From CAYHVK01 sp964360255 (GTDB lineage: Bacteria > Bdellovibrionota > Bdellovibrionia > Bdellovibrionales > UBA1609): 64,000 nt of DNA. Under the pieces are notes generated by a model. The model was not told the origin of the DNA, ran no database searches, and saw nothing but the letters and a program-made list of their open reading frames with translations. Location of the stretch: assembly GCA_964360255.1 (NCBI GenBank), contig CAYHVK010000003.1:124001-188000 (forward strand), in the 5' to 3' direction. This document shows, piece by piece, positions 16,578-26,846 of the stretch. Position numbers and translations under genes: made by a program. Within the stretch, counting starts at the first letter, position 1, and every line of letters starts with the position of its first letter.

Positions 16578-18074
16578 ATGAATTCTTCAAACGCCGCCAG
16601 TCCTAATCACGATAGAGTCCGAACAAGATTTGCTCCAAGCCCAACTGGTTATCTTCATGTGGGTGGAGCTCGTACGGCTTTGTACTCTTATCTTTTTGCT
16701 AAAAAAAATGGTGGTGATTTCATTCTTCGCGTTGAAGACACGGATGAAGAGCGCTCAACCGAAGACAGCATGAAAATGCAGCTGGCTGATTTGGCTTGGC
16801 TCGGGCTTAATTATTCTGAAGGCGTGGATTCTAAAACTTTGAAAGACATCGGTCCTTACGGGCCTTACCGCCAAAGTCAGCGTAAAAATATTTACCGTGA
16901 ATACGCCGACAAACTTTTAAAAGATGGAATCGCTTACCACTGCTTTATGACGGATGAAGAGATTGAAGCCCAGCGCGAGCTCGCTATTAAAGAAGGCCGT
17001 CCGCAGCAGGTGAACTCTCCTTATCGTGATTGGACTTTGGCTCAAGCTGAAGCCGAGATTGCAAAAGGTCGTCAGGCGACGGTTCGCTTTAAAGTTCCAG
17101 ATCTAACCCGAGAATATAGTTTTGTTGATTTAGTTCGTGGAGAAGTTAAATTTCCATCAGATATGGTCAATGACTTTGTTCTTTTGCGCACAGGCGGAAT
17201 GCCCGTTTACAACTTCTGTAATGTGATCGACGACGCCCTGATGAAGATCTCTCACGTGATGCGTGGTGAGGAGCATTTATCGAACACCCTTCGTCAGATG
17301 ATGCTTTATGAGGCTTTGAAGTTTCCGCTCCCACGTTTTGGTCACTTGTCGATTATTTTAGGCTCAGATCGCCAGAAGCTTTCAAAGCGTCATGGCGCGA
17401 CCAGCGTGAATGAATACAATGAGCGTGGCTATATACCAGAAGCGATGAATAACTTCTTAGCTCTTTGCGGTTGGAGCTCAGCGACTGGTGAAGAAGTTTT
17501 ATCTATGGATGAAATGATCCAGCAGTTCGATACAGATCGCCTGCACCCAGCTTCAGCTGTTTTTGATGAAGTGAAACTCAAGTGGATGAATGCTCAGCAC
17601 TTAAGAGCATTGCCTCATGCAGAACTTTGGAAACGTCTCGCTCCTTTCTTTGCGAAGGCGGGTTTGATTCTGCCAACAGATGCAGATTGGCAAGATCGCT
17701 CACTCTCGGTGTTTAAAATTTATATGGAGCTTCTCGCTGATGCTGTTGAACTTTATCGTCCGCTTTCTCTGGCTCCATTAGAAGTGCAGCCGGAGTCGAA
17801 AGAGGCTTTGGGCTGGCCGAAGACCCGTGAAGTGGTAGAGAAGTGGAAGTCTTTAGTGACGGCTCATCCGACGGATTATATTTCTGAGGCTGAGTTCGTA
17901 GCGTACCAAGATCAAGTGAAGAACTTGGTGGGTGTGAAGGGCAAAGAGCTCTTTATGCCGATTCGCGTGGCGGTGATTGGTAAGCCTCAGGGAGCCGAGC
18001 TTAAGATTCTTGTGCCGCTCATGAAGAAGACCGTTCTGATTGAGCGCGCTGATACAGTTTTACAACAGATCTAA
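16578..18074 (+). CDS. gltX: Glutamyl-tRNA synthetase
   Basis: Charges tRNA-Glu (and possibly tRNA-Gln). From ATG 16578 the protein has 498 residues. Class I motifs are present: the HIGH-type TGYLHVGGARTAL near residue 22 and the KMSKS-type QKLSKRHG near residue 262. VNDFVLLRTGGMPVYNF marks the catalytic core. The helical anticodon-binding region forms the C-terminal third. A TTG two codons upstream is a possible alternative start. It sits between carD and cysS in the same direction. Confidence 0.97.
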   Translation: MNSSNAASPNHDRVRTRFAPSPTGYLHVGGARTALYSYLFAKKNGGDFILRVEDTDEERSTEDSMKMQLADLAWLGLNYSEGVDSKTLKDIGPYGPYRQSQRKNIYREYADKLLKDGIAYHCFMTDEEIEAQRELAIKEGRPQQVNSPYRDWTLAQAEAEIAKGRQATVRFKVPDLTREYSFVDLVRGEVKFPSDMVNDFVLLRTGGMPVYNFCNVIDDALMKISHVMRGEEHLSNTLRQMMLYEALKFPLPRFGHLSIILGSDRQKLSKRHGATSVNEYNERGYIPEAMNNFLALCGWSSATGEEVLSMDEMIQQFDTDRLHPASAVFDEVKLKWMNAQHLRALPHAELWKRLAPFFAKAGLILPTDADWQDRSLSVFKIYMELLADAVELYRPLSLAPLEVQPESKEALGWPKTREVVEKWKSLVTAHPTDYISEAEFVAYQDQVKNLVGVKGKELFMPIRVAVIGKPQGAELKILVPLMKKTVLIERADTVLQQI

Positions 18075-18094
18075 TTGAACTAAGAGAGAAAATT

Positions 18095-19558
18095 ATGGCC
18101 ATTCAAATTTACAATACACTGACAAGAAAAAAAGAAGAGTTTACGACACTCGAGCCAGGTAAAGTACGAATGTATGTTTGTGGCCCGACAGTTTACGATT
18201 TTCTTCATGTGGGTAACTTTTTCGGCGCCATCTTTTTCAACTTAGTTCGTAACTGGCTTGAGAAGAGCGGCTATCAAGTGACTTATGTTTATAACTACAC
18301 AGATGTAGATGATAAAATTATCGATCGAGCAAAAAAAGAAAATGTAGAAGCGAAAGAAATCTCAGAAAAATTTATTATGGAGTTTGAGAAAGACTATAAG
18401 CGTCTTCATCTTAAAGCCCACTCAAAGAACCCACGCGTTTCAGAATTTATGGATGAAATCGTGGCCTTCGTGAAAGACCTTGTCGATAATAAAAAAGCTT
18501 ATGAACTCAATGGTGATGTTTACTTCGATGTTCCGGGTTTCAAAGATTACGGTAAGCTTTCAAACAAAACTATCGACGACCTTGTTGCTGGTCACCGAAT
18601 CGATGTGAACGAAAAGAAACGACATGTCTCTGACTTTGCGCTTTGGAAGAAAGCTAAAGAAGGCGAGCCGTCTTGGCCTTCGCCATGGGGCCATGGCCGC
18701 CCGGGTTGGCATATTGAGTGTTCAGCGATGAACTACGCTATTTTCGGAGAGCAAATTGATATTCACGGTGGTGGTCTCGATTTAACATTTCCGCACCATG
18801 AAAATGAAATTGCACAGACTGAAGCTCGCACGGGCAAAACGTTTGCGCGCTATTGGATGCACAATAACATGCTCAACTTTGGCGCTGTGAAGATGTCGAA
18901 GTCTTTAGGTAATGTTCGTAAAGCTCGCGATTTTATCGAAGAGTACAATGGTGAGATTTTAAAATTTCTTATTTTGTCTTCGCACTACCGTAGTATTATT
19001 GACTTCAGTTTGCCGCAAATTGAGCGTACGATTTCAAACCTCGCGCGATTCTATTCGAGCCTCGCGTTCGCGCAAGAATTGATGAAGGGCGGGGCGTTAG
19101 TGCCGGTGCCTGAGAAATTTCAAAAAGCCTTAGCTGAGGCTGATGATAAAATTAAAAAAGCGCTAGACGATGATTTTAATACTCCAGAAGTAATGGCGCA
19201 GTTTTATGAAATTATGCGCACGTTTAATGGCCTTTGCCGCACTCCAGGTAAAGTGAAGCCCGAACAGCAGGCGATCGCTGAAACCTATTTTCATTGGCTT
19301 AAAGATAAAGCCAGTGTGATGGCGCTCTTTAAAGAAGATGCAGCTCAGTTTCTTGTGACCCTTGACGATATGTTGCTGGCTAAAAAAGAACTCACTCGCG
19401 ATAAGATCAATGCATTAGTGTCAGAGCGGGCTCAGGCGCGTGCCAATAAAGATTTCGCGAAATCAGATGAACTTAGAAATAAACTCGTTGAGCTCGGCAT
19501 TTCGGTGCAAGATTCAGCGGCCGGCAGTCAGTGGGAAGTTTCTAAGCCACACGGTTAA
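18095..19558 (+). CDS. cysS: Cysteinyl-tRNA synthetase
   Basis: Charges tRNA-Cys. The 487-residue protein has the HIGH-type motif CGPTVYDFLHVGNFFG near residues 29-44, the zinc ligands in WHIECSAMNY and HHENEIAQ, and KMSKSLGN at the signature loop near residue 268. The C-terminal DALR-like helical region and the ARANKDFAKSDELRNKL end match CysRS. It follows gltX by 20 bases and precedes uvrB by 31, so the genes form one strand-coherent cluster. Confidence 0.98.
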   Translation: MAIQIYNTLTRKKEEFTTLEPGKVRMYVCGPTVYDFLHVGNFFGAIFFNLVRNWLEKSGYQVTYVYNYTDVDDKIIDRAKKENVEAKEISEKFIMEFEKDYKRLHLKAHSKNPRVSEFMDEIVAFVKDLVDNKKAYELNGDVYFDVPGFKDYGKLSNKTIDDLVAGHRIDVNEKKRHVSDFALWKKAKEGEPSWPSPWGHGRPGWHIECSAMNYAIFGEQIDIHGGGLDLTFPHHENEIAQTEARTGKTFARYWMHNNMLNFGAVKMSKSLGNVRKARDFIEEYNGEILKFLILSSHYRSIIDFSLPQIERTISNLARFYSSLAFAQELMKGGALVPVPEKFQKALAEADDKIKKALDDDFNTPEVMAQFYEIMRTFNGLCRTPGKVKPEQQAIAETYFHWLKDKASVMALFKEDAAQFLVTLDDMLLAKKELTRDKINALVSERAQARANKDFAKSDELRNKLVELGISVQDSAAGSQWEVSKPHG

Positions 19559-19589
19559 TAGACTGCAGAGTTAGGAAGATTTAACTCAG

Positions 19590-21686
19590 ATGAAAAAGTC
19601 AGCTCGTTTCAAAATTCATTCGAACTTTAAACCTATGGGCGACCAGCCTGCAGCTATTGCTGCGCTTGTAGATAACCTTAAAAAAGGGGCGCGCGATCAG
19701 GTGCTATTGGGTGTGACAGGTTCAGGTAAAACCTTTACTGCGGCCAATGTGATAGAAAAACTTCAGGTGCCGACATTGATCATGGCCCACAATAAAACTC
19801 TCGCGGCTCAGCTGTATGTGGAGTTTAAAGAGCTCTTTCCTGAAAATGCGGTGGAGTATTTCGTTTCTTATTACGATTACTATCAGCCGGAAGCTTTTAT
19901 CCCGTCGACCAATACTTTTATTGAAAAAGACTCGGCTATTAATGAGCAGATAGAAATGATGCGCCACTCGGCCACTCGTTCGCTGCTGTCGCGTGACGAC
20001 GTTATTATCGTGAGCTCGGTTTCTTGCATCTACGGTATCGGTAGCGTGGAAGAGTACGAGAACATGACCATTAAGTTGGCGTCGAACTCGAACATGCGCC
20101 GCGATCACTTCTTGCGCGACTTAGTTAAGATTCAGTATCGCCGTAATGATATTGATTTTCATCGCGGTACGTTTCGCGTGCGGGGCGATGTGGTCGAGGT
20201 TCATCCGCCTTACGAAGAGAATGAAATCGTTCGTATTGAATTTTTTGGTGACTACATTGAGAAGATCTCAATTGGTGACCCGCTTTTAGGAAAAGAATTT
20301 AAAACTATTGAGAGTGTTGAGATTTACCCCGGCAGTCACTATGTGACGGGCGAAGGACGAGTGAAATCGGCCATTGACACCATTCGTGAAGAGCTGCGCG
20401 AGCGCATGGTGTTCTTAAAAGAAAACATGAAATACGCTGAACATGATCGAATCGAGCAGCGCACCCAATATGATTTAGAGATTTTAAGTGAAATGGGTTT
20501 CTGCCCGGGTATCGAAAACTACTCCCGCCATTTGACCGGTCGAGCGCCGAACGAGCCGCCACCGACTCTGCTGGAGTACTTTCCCGATGATTTTTTAACG
20601 ATTATCGATGAGTCCCATGTGACAGTTCCGCAAATTGGGGCCATGTACAAGGGTGATCGGGCGCGTAAGACCACACTTGTTGAGTATGGCTTTCGTTTGC
20701 CTTCGGCTCTTGATAATCGTCCATTAAACTTTCCGGAATTTGAAAGTATGATGGATAAAGTGATTTATGTGTCGGCAACACCGTCGAATTACGAGATTCA
20801 AAAAAGCCAAGGTTTAATTGTTGAGCAGATTATTCGCCCGACAGGTCTCATTGACCCAGTTATTGAAATTCGCCCGGTGAAACACCAGGTGGATGATTTA
20901 TTGAAAGAGATTCGCTTGCGCGTTGAGCGTAAAGAAAGAGTTTTGATCACCACTCTCACAAAGCGCAGTGCTGAAGATCTCACTGAATATTATCAAGGAT
21001 TAGGCGTGAAGGTTAAATATCTTCACAGCGAGATTCACACTCTTGAGCGCGTCGAAATTTTAAGAGATTTGCGTCTCGGTGTTTTCGATGTCTTAGTGGG
21101 CATTAACTTACTTCGAGAAGGTCTCGATTTACCTGAAGTGAGCTTAGTCGCAATTACTGATGCTGATAAAGAAGGCTTTTTAAGATCTGAGCGCTCTTTA
21201 ATTCAAACAATTGGGCGAGCGGCTCGAAATGAAAACGGTATGGTTATTCTTTATGCGGATGTTGAAACTGACTCTATTAAGAAAGCGGTTTCAGAAACCT
21301 ATCGCCGTCGTGCCATTCAAATAGAATACAATACGAAACACGGCATCAGGCCAACAACCATTAAGAAAAAAGTGGCAGGAGACTTCTCTGAACTTCATGG
21401 AATTGAAATGGTCAGCGGTAAAGCGGCGAAGCCGAATGTTCAAGCTATGGCAAAGCTCAGCGACACCCTTGAGAAAATGGCCTTGAAGCCGGGTAGCGTA
21501 GAGAAAGAAGTTGTGAAGCTTCGCAAGAAAATGAAGAAGCACGCAGCGGAACTAGAGTTTGAAGAAGCGGCTAAGCTGCGTGATGAAGTGAAGCGCCTTG
21601 AGCTGATTCAATTGTCTTTACAAGAGGGTGAAGTGGATACGGCCTCTCATCAAGTTGTAGAAGGTCAAGATGGCGACGAGTCTTGA
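19590..21686 (+). CDS. uvrB: Excinuclease ABC subunit UvrB
   Basis: UvrB verifies DNA damage and recruits UvrC in nucleotide excision repair. The 698-residue protein has Walker [11 protein letters not shown] (about 41-50), the damage-probing beta-hairpin [10 protein letters not shown] near residue 95, DESHVT, helicase motif [14 protein letters not shown], and a C-terminal UVR motif (about 635-670, [16 protein letters not shown]). Its last 17 bases overlap uvrC in another frame, which suggests coupled translation of the two subunits. Confidence 0.98.
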   Translation: MKKSARFKIHSNFKPMGDQPAAIAALVDNLKKGARDQVLLGVTGSGKTFTAANVIEKLQVPTLIMAHNKTLAAQLYVEFKELFPENAVEYFVSYYDYYQPEAFIPSTNTFIEKDSAINEQIEMMRHSATRSLLSRDDVIIVSSVSCIYGIGSVEEYENMTIKLASNSNMRRDHFLRDLVKIQYRRNDIDFHRGTFRVRGDVVEVHPPYEENEIVRIEFFGDYIEKISIGDPLLGKEFKTIESVEIYPGSHYVTGEGRVKSAIDTIREELRERMVFLKENMKYAEHDRIEQRTQYDLEILSEMGFCPGIENYSRHLTGRAPNEPPPTLLEYFPDDFLTIIDESHVTVPQIGAMYKGDRARKTTLVEYGFRLPSALDNRPLNFPEFESMMDKVIYVSATPSNYEIQKSQGLIVEQIIRPTGLIDPVIEIRPVKHQVDDLLKEIRLRVERKERVLITTLTKRSAEDLTEYYQGLGVKVKYLHSEIHTLERVEILRDLRLGVFDVLVGINLLREGLDLPEVSLVAITDADKEGFLRSERSLIQTIGRAARNENGMVILYADVETDSIKKAVSETYRRRAIQIEYNTKHGIRPTTIKKKVAGDFSELHGIEMVSGKAAKPNVQAMAKLSDTLEKMALKPGSVEKEVVKLRKKMKKHAAELEFEEAAKLRDEVKRLELIQLSLQEGEVDTASHQVVEGQDGDES

Positions 21687-23568
21687 AAAGAAGCTCGAAG
21701 AGCTGAAACTCAGGATTAAAGAATTTCCGAATACACCGGGCGTGTATTTAATGAAGGGCGCGGGTGAGAAGATTATCTACGTGGGCAAGGCCAAAGATGT
21801 GCGCTCGCGGGTCAGGTCTTATTTTCAAGACAAAAAACATCAGAGCGCTAAAACCATCTATCTGGTGAATCAGATTTTAACTATTGATTATATTCTTACC
21901 AAAACCGAAGTTGAAGCCTTTCTGCTTGAAGCTTCGCTGATTAAAAAGCACCGCCCTAAATATAATATTCGTCTCAAGGACGATAAAAATTATCCTTACA
22001 TTCGAGTGACCATCAACGAGCCGTTTCCACGACTCTATGTGAGTCGTCGCGTGCAAAGCGATGGGGCCTACTATTATGGTCCGTATACAAGCGGTATGGC
22101 CGTGCGTGAGACGATTAAATTTCTTAATCGCAGCTTCTGTATTCGTGATTGCACCGATGGTTTCTTTAAAACTCGTAAGCGCCCCTGCCTCACTCACCAG
22201 ATCGGTCGTTGTGCAGCCCCTTGTGTGGGTCTGATTGATAGCGAAAATTATCATATAGATATTAAAGGAGCGATTCAGTTTCTTGAGGGACGCAATAAAC
22301 AGCTGATCAAAGAGCTGCGCGTGAAAATGAAAGCGACCAGTGAAACCGAGAAGTACGAAGAGGCCGCTCGCATCCGCGACAGTCTTTTTGCCATTGAAAA
22401 GTTGGTCGAGACGCAAGTCATGGTGAGCTCGAAAGACGACCTCGATCAGGACGTTATTGCTTACTTCGGTGATGAGCGCGGAACATTGATTGAAGTGCTG
22501 CATATTCGTAAGGGTCGCGTGATTGGTAATCGTTCGCAATTTATACCGAAGCTCGATTGCAACTCAGAAGCAGAAGACCCGAAAGAATGGCTCACTTCTT
22601 TTATCAACCAGTATTATGAAGAGAATATTATTCCCGATCAAATTTTACTGCCGGTAGATTTAACCTCTGATATTTACAAACTTCTCGTCGATGTATTTAA
22701 AGAGCGTCAGAATCGTCGCTCGACTTTGCGGCATTCTTTTGGCTCTGATGGTACAAAGCTCATGACCATGGCGAAGAAGAACGCCGAAGCACACTTTAAA
22801 GATCATGTGAAAAAGCAAACCGATGGGCTTGAAATTCTCGGCGAGATTCAGGCTAAGTTTCATTTGCGGGCTCTACCGATGCGCATCGAGTGCTACGATA
22901 TTTCAAATTTTCAAGGTCGTGACTCGGTGGCGAGCCAAGTGGTCTTTGAAGAGGGCATTCCGAAAAAAGAAGATTACCGTAAGTACAAAATTAAAACGGT
23001 CGAAGGCTCAAACGATTTTGCCAGTATGAAAGAGGTGCTCGAGCGCCGCTTTAAACACACCGAGTACGAAGACCCGCAGCTGGTTATCGTGGATGGTGGT
23101 AAAGGTCAGCTGAAGCTCGCTCTTGAGGCTTTAAAGCAAATTGGCCGTGAAGATATTCAAGTGGTTGGTATGGCTAAGGCCCGCACTGAGGGTTCATTTA
23201 CAGATATTGAAGTGAGCAGTTCAGAGGAGCGTTTCTTTCTGCCGGGCCGCTCGAACCCAGTGACTTTTCATCGTCAGCAACAGGCTTTGCAGCTTCTCGT
23301 TTCAATTCGCGATGAGGCTCATCGCTTTGCCATTACCTTCCACCGTTTGCTGAGAGATAAGAAGCTTTTTGAAAGCGAGCTGGATGCAATTAAAGGTTTG
23401 GGCGAAAAGCGCAGAACAGCTCTTTTAAAACACTTTGGTAGCGTTGAGGCCATTCGCCAAGCTAACGTCGATGAAATTTCAGAGGTCCCAGGTATAAATG
23501 AAAAATTAGCCGGAGAAATTATCGAGTTTTTGAATAAAAACGCGGTGGGTAATGCTAACGAAGATTAG
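21670..23568 (+). CDS. uvrC: Excinuclease ABC subunit UvrC
   Basis: UvrC makes the dual incisions around a lesion. The 632-residue protein has the N-terminal GIY-YIG nuclease ([19 protein letters not shown], about residues 24-42), a central UVR motif ([15 protein letters not shown], about 233-247), the RNase H-like C-terminal nuclease ([11 protein letters not shown], then [10 protein letters not shown]) and helix-hairpin-helix motifs at the end ([16 protein letters not shown]). It overlaps uvrB at its start, and its stop overlaps the convergent small membrane protein gene by 4 bases. Confidence 0.98.
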   Translation: MATSLEKKLEELKLRIKEFPNTPGVYLMKGAGEKIIYVGKAKDVRSRVRSYFQDKKHQSAKTIYLVNQILTIDYILTKTEVEAFLLEASLIKKHRPKYNIRLKDDKNYPYIRVTINEPFPRLYVSRRVQSDGAYYYGPYTSGMAVRETIKFLNRSFCIRDCTDGFFKTRKRPCLTHQIGRCAAPCVGLIDSENYHIDIKGAIQFLEGRNKQLIKELRVKMKATSETEKYEEAARIRDSLFAIEKLVETQVMVSSKDDLDQDVIAYFGDERGTLIEVLHIRKGRVIGNRSQFIPKLDCNSEAEDPKEWLTSFINQYYEENIIPDQILLPVDLTSDIYKLLVDVFKERQNRRSTLRHSFGSDGTKLMTMAKKNAEAHFKDHVKKQTDGLEILGEIQAKFHLRALPMRIECYDISNFQGRDSVASQVVFEEGIPKKEDYRKYKIKTVEGSNDFASMKEVLERRFKHTEYEDPQLVIVDGGKGQLKLALEALKQIGREDIQVVGMAKARTEGSFTDIEVSSSEERFFLPGRSNPVTFHRQQQALQLLVSIRDEAHRFAITFHRLLRDKKLFESELDAIKGLGEKRRTALLKHFGSVEAIRQANVDEISEVPGINEKLAGEIIEFLNKNAVGNANED

Positions 23569-23918
23569 ATTCCAACCGTGAGTTTTTGGCGTAGCCAAAC
23601 AAAGAGCAGCGGCAAAAGTAACCAAATCAGCAGACTGGCATCGCGGCCGGTCACTCTAAAGCCAAAACGAATCAGATTAATAAGCAGACAAAATACAGCT
23701 GCAAAATAAGCTAAAAAAATATTCTGTGAGTGCGGCACTAAAAAACTCAGCAGATGCACGAGAAAATTGGCTGAGTTGGGGCCCGCCTTAATTTGCATAA
23801 TTAAAACTAGTAAATTACCAAATGAGAGAACTAAAAGGGGAAGTGAGAGCAGGTAGGCGAGGTGGCCGAATATCCAACTTCTCTTAACAAATATGGTGAT
23901 ATCTGGTTTGCGTTCCAC
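23565..23918 (-). CDS. Small membrane protein of unknown function
   Basis: I do not recognise the family. The 117-residue protein has three strong hydrophobic segments (about residues 17-40, 60-82 and 93-110) separated by short basic or polar loops. It is convergent with uvrC, overlapping it by 4 bases, and lies 31 bases downstream of the zinc-ribbon-like gene in the same direction, so the two may form a unit. Confidence 0.65.
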   Translation of the reverse strand: MERKPDITIFVKRSWIFGHLAYLLSLPLLVLSFGNLLVLIMQIKAGPNSANFLVHLLSFLVPHSQNIFLAYFAAVFCLLINLIRFGFRVTGRDASLLIWLLLPLLFVWLRQKLTVGI

Positions 23919-23949
23919 AAGCAGCCTCTAAATTAGTAAACCAAGATGT

Positions 23950-24168
23950 TTATTGAAGCGAATGTTCTAGGTGACGAACCTGAATTTGGCACGAGTCGCA
24001 ATGAGCATCTTCTTTAGTTTTTAAGTCTATAAAATGAGTCACGTGAGTCAATAAAAGCTCGTCGCCACAAAGCGGGCAATGGTGTTGATCATCAAGAAAG
24101 CGCTCTAATGGCGTTATAGAGTCGTTGATGTCTAAAATTTCAGCGATGAGTTTGTCTTTGTTATCCAT
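23950..24168 (-). CDS. Small zinc-ribbon-like protein
   Basis: The 72-residue protein starts at ATG 24168, with AGGGG seven bases upstream; a longer form from 24198 is less likely. A helical first half precedes a CPLCGDE pair and a CDSC pair about 28 residues apart, a treble-clef or zinc-ribbon pattern. No catalytic residues are visible. It may bind nucleic acid or a protein partner. It reads toward the small membrane protein gene and is divergent from the gene at 24343. Confidence 0.7.
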   Translation of the reverse strand: MDNKDKLIAEILDINDSITPLERFLDDQHHCPLCGDELLLTHVTHFIDLKTKEDAHCDSCQIQVRHLEHSLQ

Positions 24169-24342
24169 TTTTAAGCCCCTTTGAAAACTTGTATTCACTC
24201 ATTCGGCGTCTGTGAGAATGGCTGTAGGGCTCTAGATGAAATGGGTTTAAATTTGGTCTTAGGCTCGAGGAAAATTTTGCCGCTACCGGTCTTTAAATGA
24301 GTTTTATTAGACCTGGACCCTCAATTTCCGTAAGTTACCCCC

Positions 24343-24753
24343 ATGTTTAGAGCCTCTCCGGAATACCGATATTTAAGCGATGTTTTAGGTTTGCAGCAGT
24401 TTGTGCGGCCTGAAGGGGTGCATGGAGCGGGAATTCTTGTCGTCGCCGATCAAAAACTCAGCACGGGCGAGACAGAGCTTCTCAAAAAAATGCTCGGCTC
24501 GATTAAAATTGAAAATTATGAAACGGTAGTGACTTCTTCGTTCTCAGCGATGGCTGGTGAAATTGCCAATGCTCGAGGTGTGATTTTCATTTCGGCGAAC
24601 AATTCGTTCACTGTTCAAACAAATCAGCCGGCAGTTGAAATTAAAGATTTCTATCTTATGAACTCAGACGAAGCTCATCCTTCAGAAACTATGGCGTATA
24701 AAAAAACGGCCTGGGCTGAACTTCAAAACTTTAAAAAGAAGATCAATGGCTAA
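24343..24753 (+). CDS. Hypothetical cytoplasmic protein
   Basis: I do not recognise the family. The 136-residue protein has an alpha/beta pattern (GAGILVVADQKLS, then VVTSSFSAMAGEI and GVIFISANNSF) and no signal peptide or membrane segment. No clear Shine-Dalgarno precedes the ATG. It overlaps the NfeD-type protease gene by 8 bases and is probably translationally coupled to it. Confidence 0.65.
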   Translation: MFRASPEYRYLSDVLGLQQFVRPEGVHGAGILVVADQKLSTGETELLKKMLGSIKIENYETVVTSSFSAMAGEIANARGVIFISANNSFTVQTNQPAVEIKDFYLMNSDEAHPSETMAYKKTAWAELQNFKKKING

Positions 24754-26089
24754 ACAAATTTCTTTTGGCAAAATTATTGCGCTTTTACTTTTTGTGTTTC
24801 TTTTTACGGCGCTTCTCAGCTCCATCTCAAGTTTTGCTTCCTTACAAGACCGATTACCTGAATTAGATTCTGCTGCGTGCACACTTGAAGTGGATATTAT
24901 CGGAGCCATTGGCCCAGCCTCACTTGATTTAATTACGCGAGTTCAAGGGCGTGCTGAAAAAGCAGGGTGTAAATCAATTCTTCTGCAGATTAATACTCCT
25001 GGTGGAAGTTTGCAGACCACGCGAATGATTGTTGAAAGAATTCTAGATTCAGAGATTCCGTTTCTTTGCTTGGTGGCTCCCGCAGGGGCTCACGCTGGTA
25101 GTGCTGGTGCGATTATAATGCAAGCTTGTCACGTCGCTGGCGGTTTAGAGACTACGAACTTAGGTGCTGCCACACCCATCTCATCTGATGGAGCACAAAT
25201 TGCCGAAGACCTTCGCAAGAAAATCATGAACGACACCCGTTCATGGGTTGAGGGCCTCGCCCAACTTCGCGGTCGCAATGTTGAGTTTGCTAGAGATATC
25301 GTTGAGAAAGCTAAGTCTGTTTCATCAAAAGAAGCGGTTCAGCTTCGAGCCATCGACTGGGTGGGTAATAATAAAATAGAATTCTTAAAATTTGCCTCTA
25401 CGAAAACTGTTCAGCTGCAGTCTAAAAAAGATTCAGCAGTTCTTGTCGGCCCCTTACAGACTTTTGCCCTTGATCTTCGCTACCGAGTGATGGATCTGGT
25501 CACCAATCCGCAAATTGCTTACATCCTATTTATGGGCAGTTTGGGCCTTCTATATTTTGAAATGACCCACCCGGGATCCATCGTGCCGGGAGTTGTGGGC
25601 GGAGTAGGTCTTATTATTTCTTTGATCTCACTTCATATGCTCGATGTGACTTGGGGCGGAGTGCTCTTAATTCTTCTTGGGCTTGGACTTATGGTTGCAG
25701 AGGCTTTTGTCGCCAGCTTTGGAGTTTTGGGTGCTGGTGGTGTAATCGCTTTCTTCTTGGGCAGTCTTTTCTTGTTTGATACAGGCACTCAAGGTTTTGA
25801 GCTGCCGCTAAGTTTGATTCTGCCCACTTCAATTCTTTTGGGTGTATTGATGTTTGGTGTGGCTTACTTGGCTTTTTCAACTCGTAAGATCAAACCCCAC
25901 GGTGAGTTCAATGATCTTGTAAATCACAAAGGTATTGTTTCAGAAGTGATCGGTGACGGAACTGAAGGACAAATTGAAATTGATGGGGAGATCTGGAGAT
26001 TTAAAAGTCAGGCCGCCGTTCAATTGGGCGATCGAGTTCTTGTTACGCGCCACGAAGGTTTAACTTTATTTGTAAAAAAGGAGTCTTAA
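24746..26089 (+). CDS. NfeD-family membrane-bound ClpP-class serine protease
   Basis: The full-length NfeD class couples a periplasmic ClpP-like serine protease to a membrane bundle and an OB-fold, and works with a slipin partner in membrane quality control. The 447-residue protein has a signal anchor (about 7-28) and a protease domain with [10 protein letters not shown], where [11 protein letters not shown] holds the candidate nucleophile Ser. Four to five helices span about residues 245-380, and the C-terminal NfeD OB-fold runs about 385-445. It precedes the slipin gene by one base, the typical gene pair. Confidence 0.92.
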   Translation: MAKQISFGKIIALLLFVFLFTALLSSISSFASLQDRLPELDSAACTLEVDIIGAIGPASLDLITRVQGRAEKAGCKSILLQINTPGGSLQTTRMIVERILDSEIPFLCLVAPAGAHAGSAGAIIMQACHVAGGLETTNLGAATPISSDGAQIAEDLRKKIMNDTRSWVEGLAQLRGRNVEFARDIVEKAKSVSSKEAVQLRAIDWVGNNKIEFLKFASTKTVQLQSKKDSAVLVGPLQTFALDLRYRVMDLVTNPQIAYILFMGSLGLLYFEMTHPGSIVPGVVGGVGLIISLISLHMLDVTWGGVLLILLGLGLMVAEAFVASFGVLGAGGVIAFFLGSLFLFDTGTQGFELPLSLILPTSILLGVLMFGVAYLAFSTRKIKPHGEFNDLVNHKGIVSEVIGDGTEGQIEIDGEIWRFKSQAAVQLGDRVLVTRHEGLTLFVKKES

Positions 26090-26090
26090 T

Positions 26091-26843
26091 ATGGAAATGA
26101 GTTGGTTATTTTTATTGGTGGTTGTGGGGATTGTAATCTTCTCAGCATTTAAAATTTTAAATGAGTGGGAGCGCTCAGTGATTCTTCGCTTCGGTCGCTC
26201 AATGGGGATTCGCGGGCCTGGTATCATCGTTTTGATTCCGTTCGTTGAGAAAATGATTCGTATCGATACTCGTACCATCACCATGGATGTTCAGCCGCAA
26301 GATATCATCACCAAAGACAATGTGAGTTTAAAAATCAATGCGGTGATTTACTTCAGAGTGGTCGACCCAGAAACAGCGGTGACTAAAGTTGAAGACTATT
26401 ACTTTGCAACTAGCCAGTTGGCCCAAACCACGCTTCGCTCGGTAGCCGGTCAGTACCAACTCGATGATCTGCTTTCAAACCGTGACAAGATCAACCACGC
26501 TCTTCAATCGAACCTTGATAAACAAACAGAGCCATGGGGAATTAAAATCTCCCTTGTTGAAGTGAAGCACATCGACCTACCGAAAGAAATGCAACGAGCC
26601 ATGGCTCGCGAAGCCGAGGCTGAACGTGAACGTCGCGCGAAGATCATTGGTGCCGAAGGTGAACTTCAGCGTTCTGAGAAGCTGGCTGAAGCCTCGAAGA
26701 AGCTTGATGGCTCTTCAACAGCGTTACAGCTCGCTTACTTGCAGACTCTCGGGGAAATTCAAAAAGAGGGTAAGACGACCATTATCTTCCCGCTTCCGAT
26801 GGATTTACTCCGTCCATTCTTAGCTGATAATAAAGATCGTTAA
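26091..26843 (+). CDS. Slipin (SPFH/stomatin-like membrane protein)
   Basis: Slipins are SPFH-domain proteins that oligomerise in membranes and are substrates or partners of NfeD proteases. The 250-residue protein has one N-terminal membrane segment (about 4-20), then the SPFH core with [27 protein letters not shown] and [16 protein letters not shown], and a C-terminal Ala/Glu-rich helix ([20 protein letters not shown]) typical of prokaryotic stomatin. The stop is 3 bases from the convergent S41 protease gene. Confidence 0.94.
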   Translation: MEMSWLFLLVVVGIVIFSAFKILNEWERSVILRFGRSMGIRGPGIIVLIPFVEKMIRIDTRTITMDVQPQDIITKDNVSLKINAVIYFRVVDPETAVTKVEDYYFATSQLAQTTLRSVAGQYQLDDLLSNRDKINHALQSNLDKQTEPWGIKISLVEVKHIDLPKEMQRAMAREAEAERERRAKIIGAEGELQRSEKLAEASKKLDGSSTALQLAYLQTLGEIQKEGKTTIIFPLPMDLLRPFLADNKDR

Positions 26844-26846
26844 TGA

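Noticed and set aside
21877..22539. 220-codon open frame on the minus strand
   Set aside because: Lies wholly inside uvrC on the opposite strand. Its composition is typical of a shadow frame, with no Shine-Dalgarno or family.
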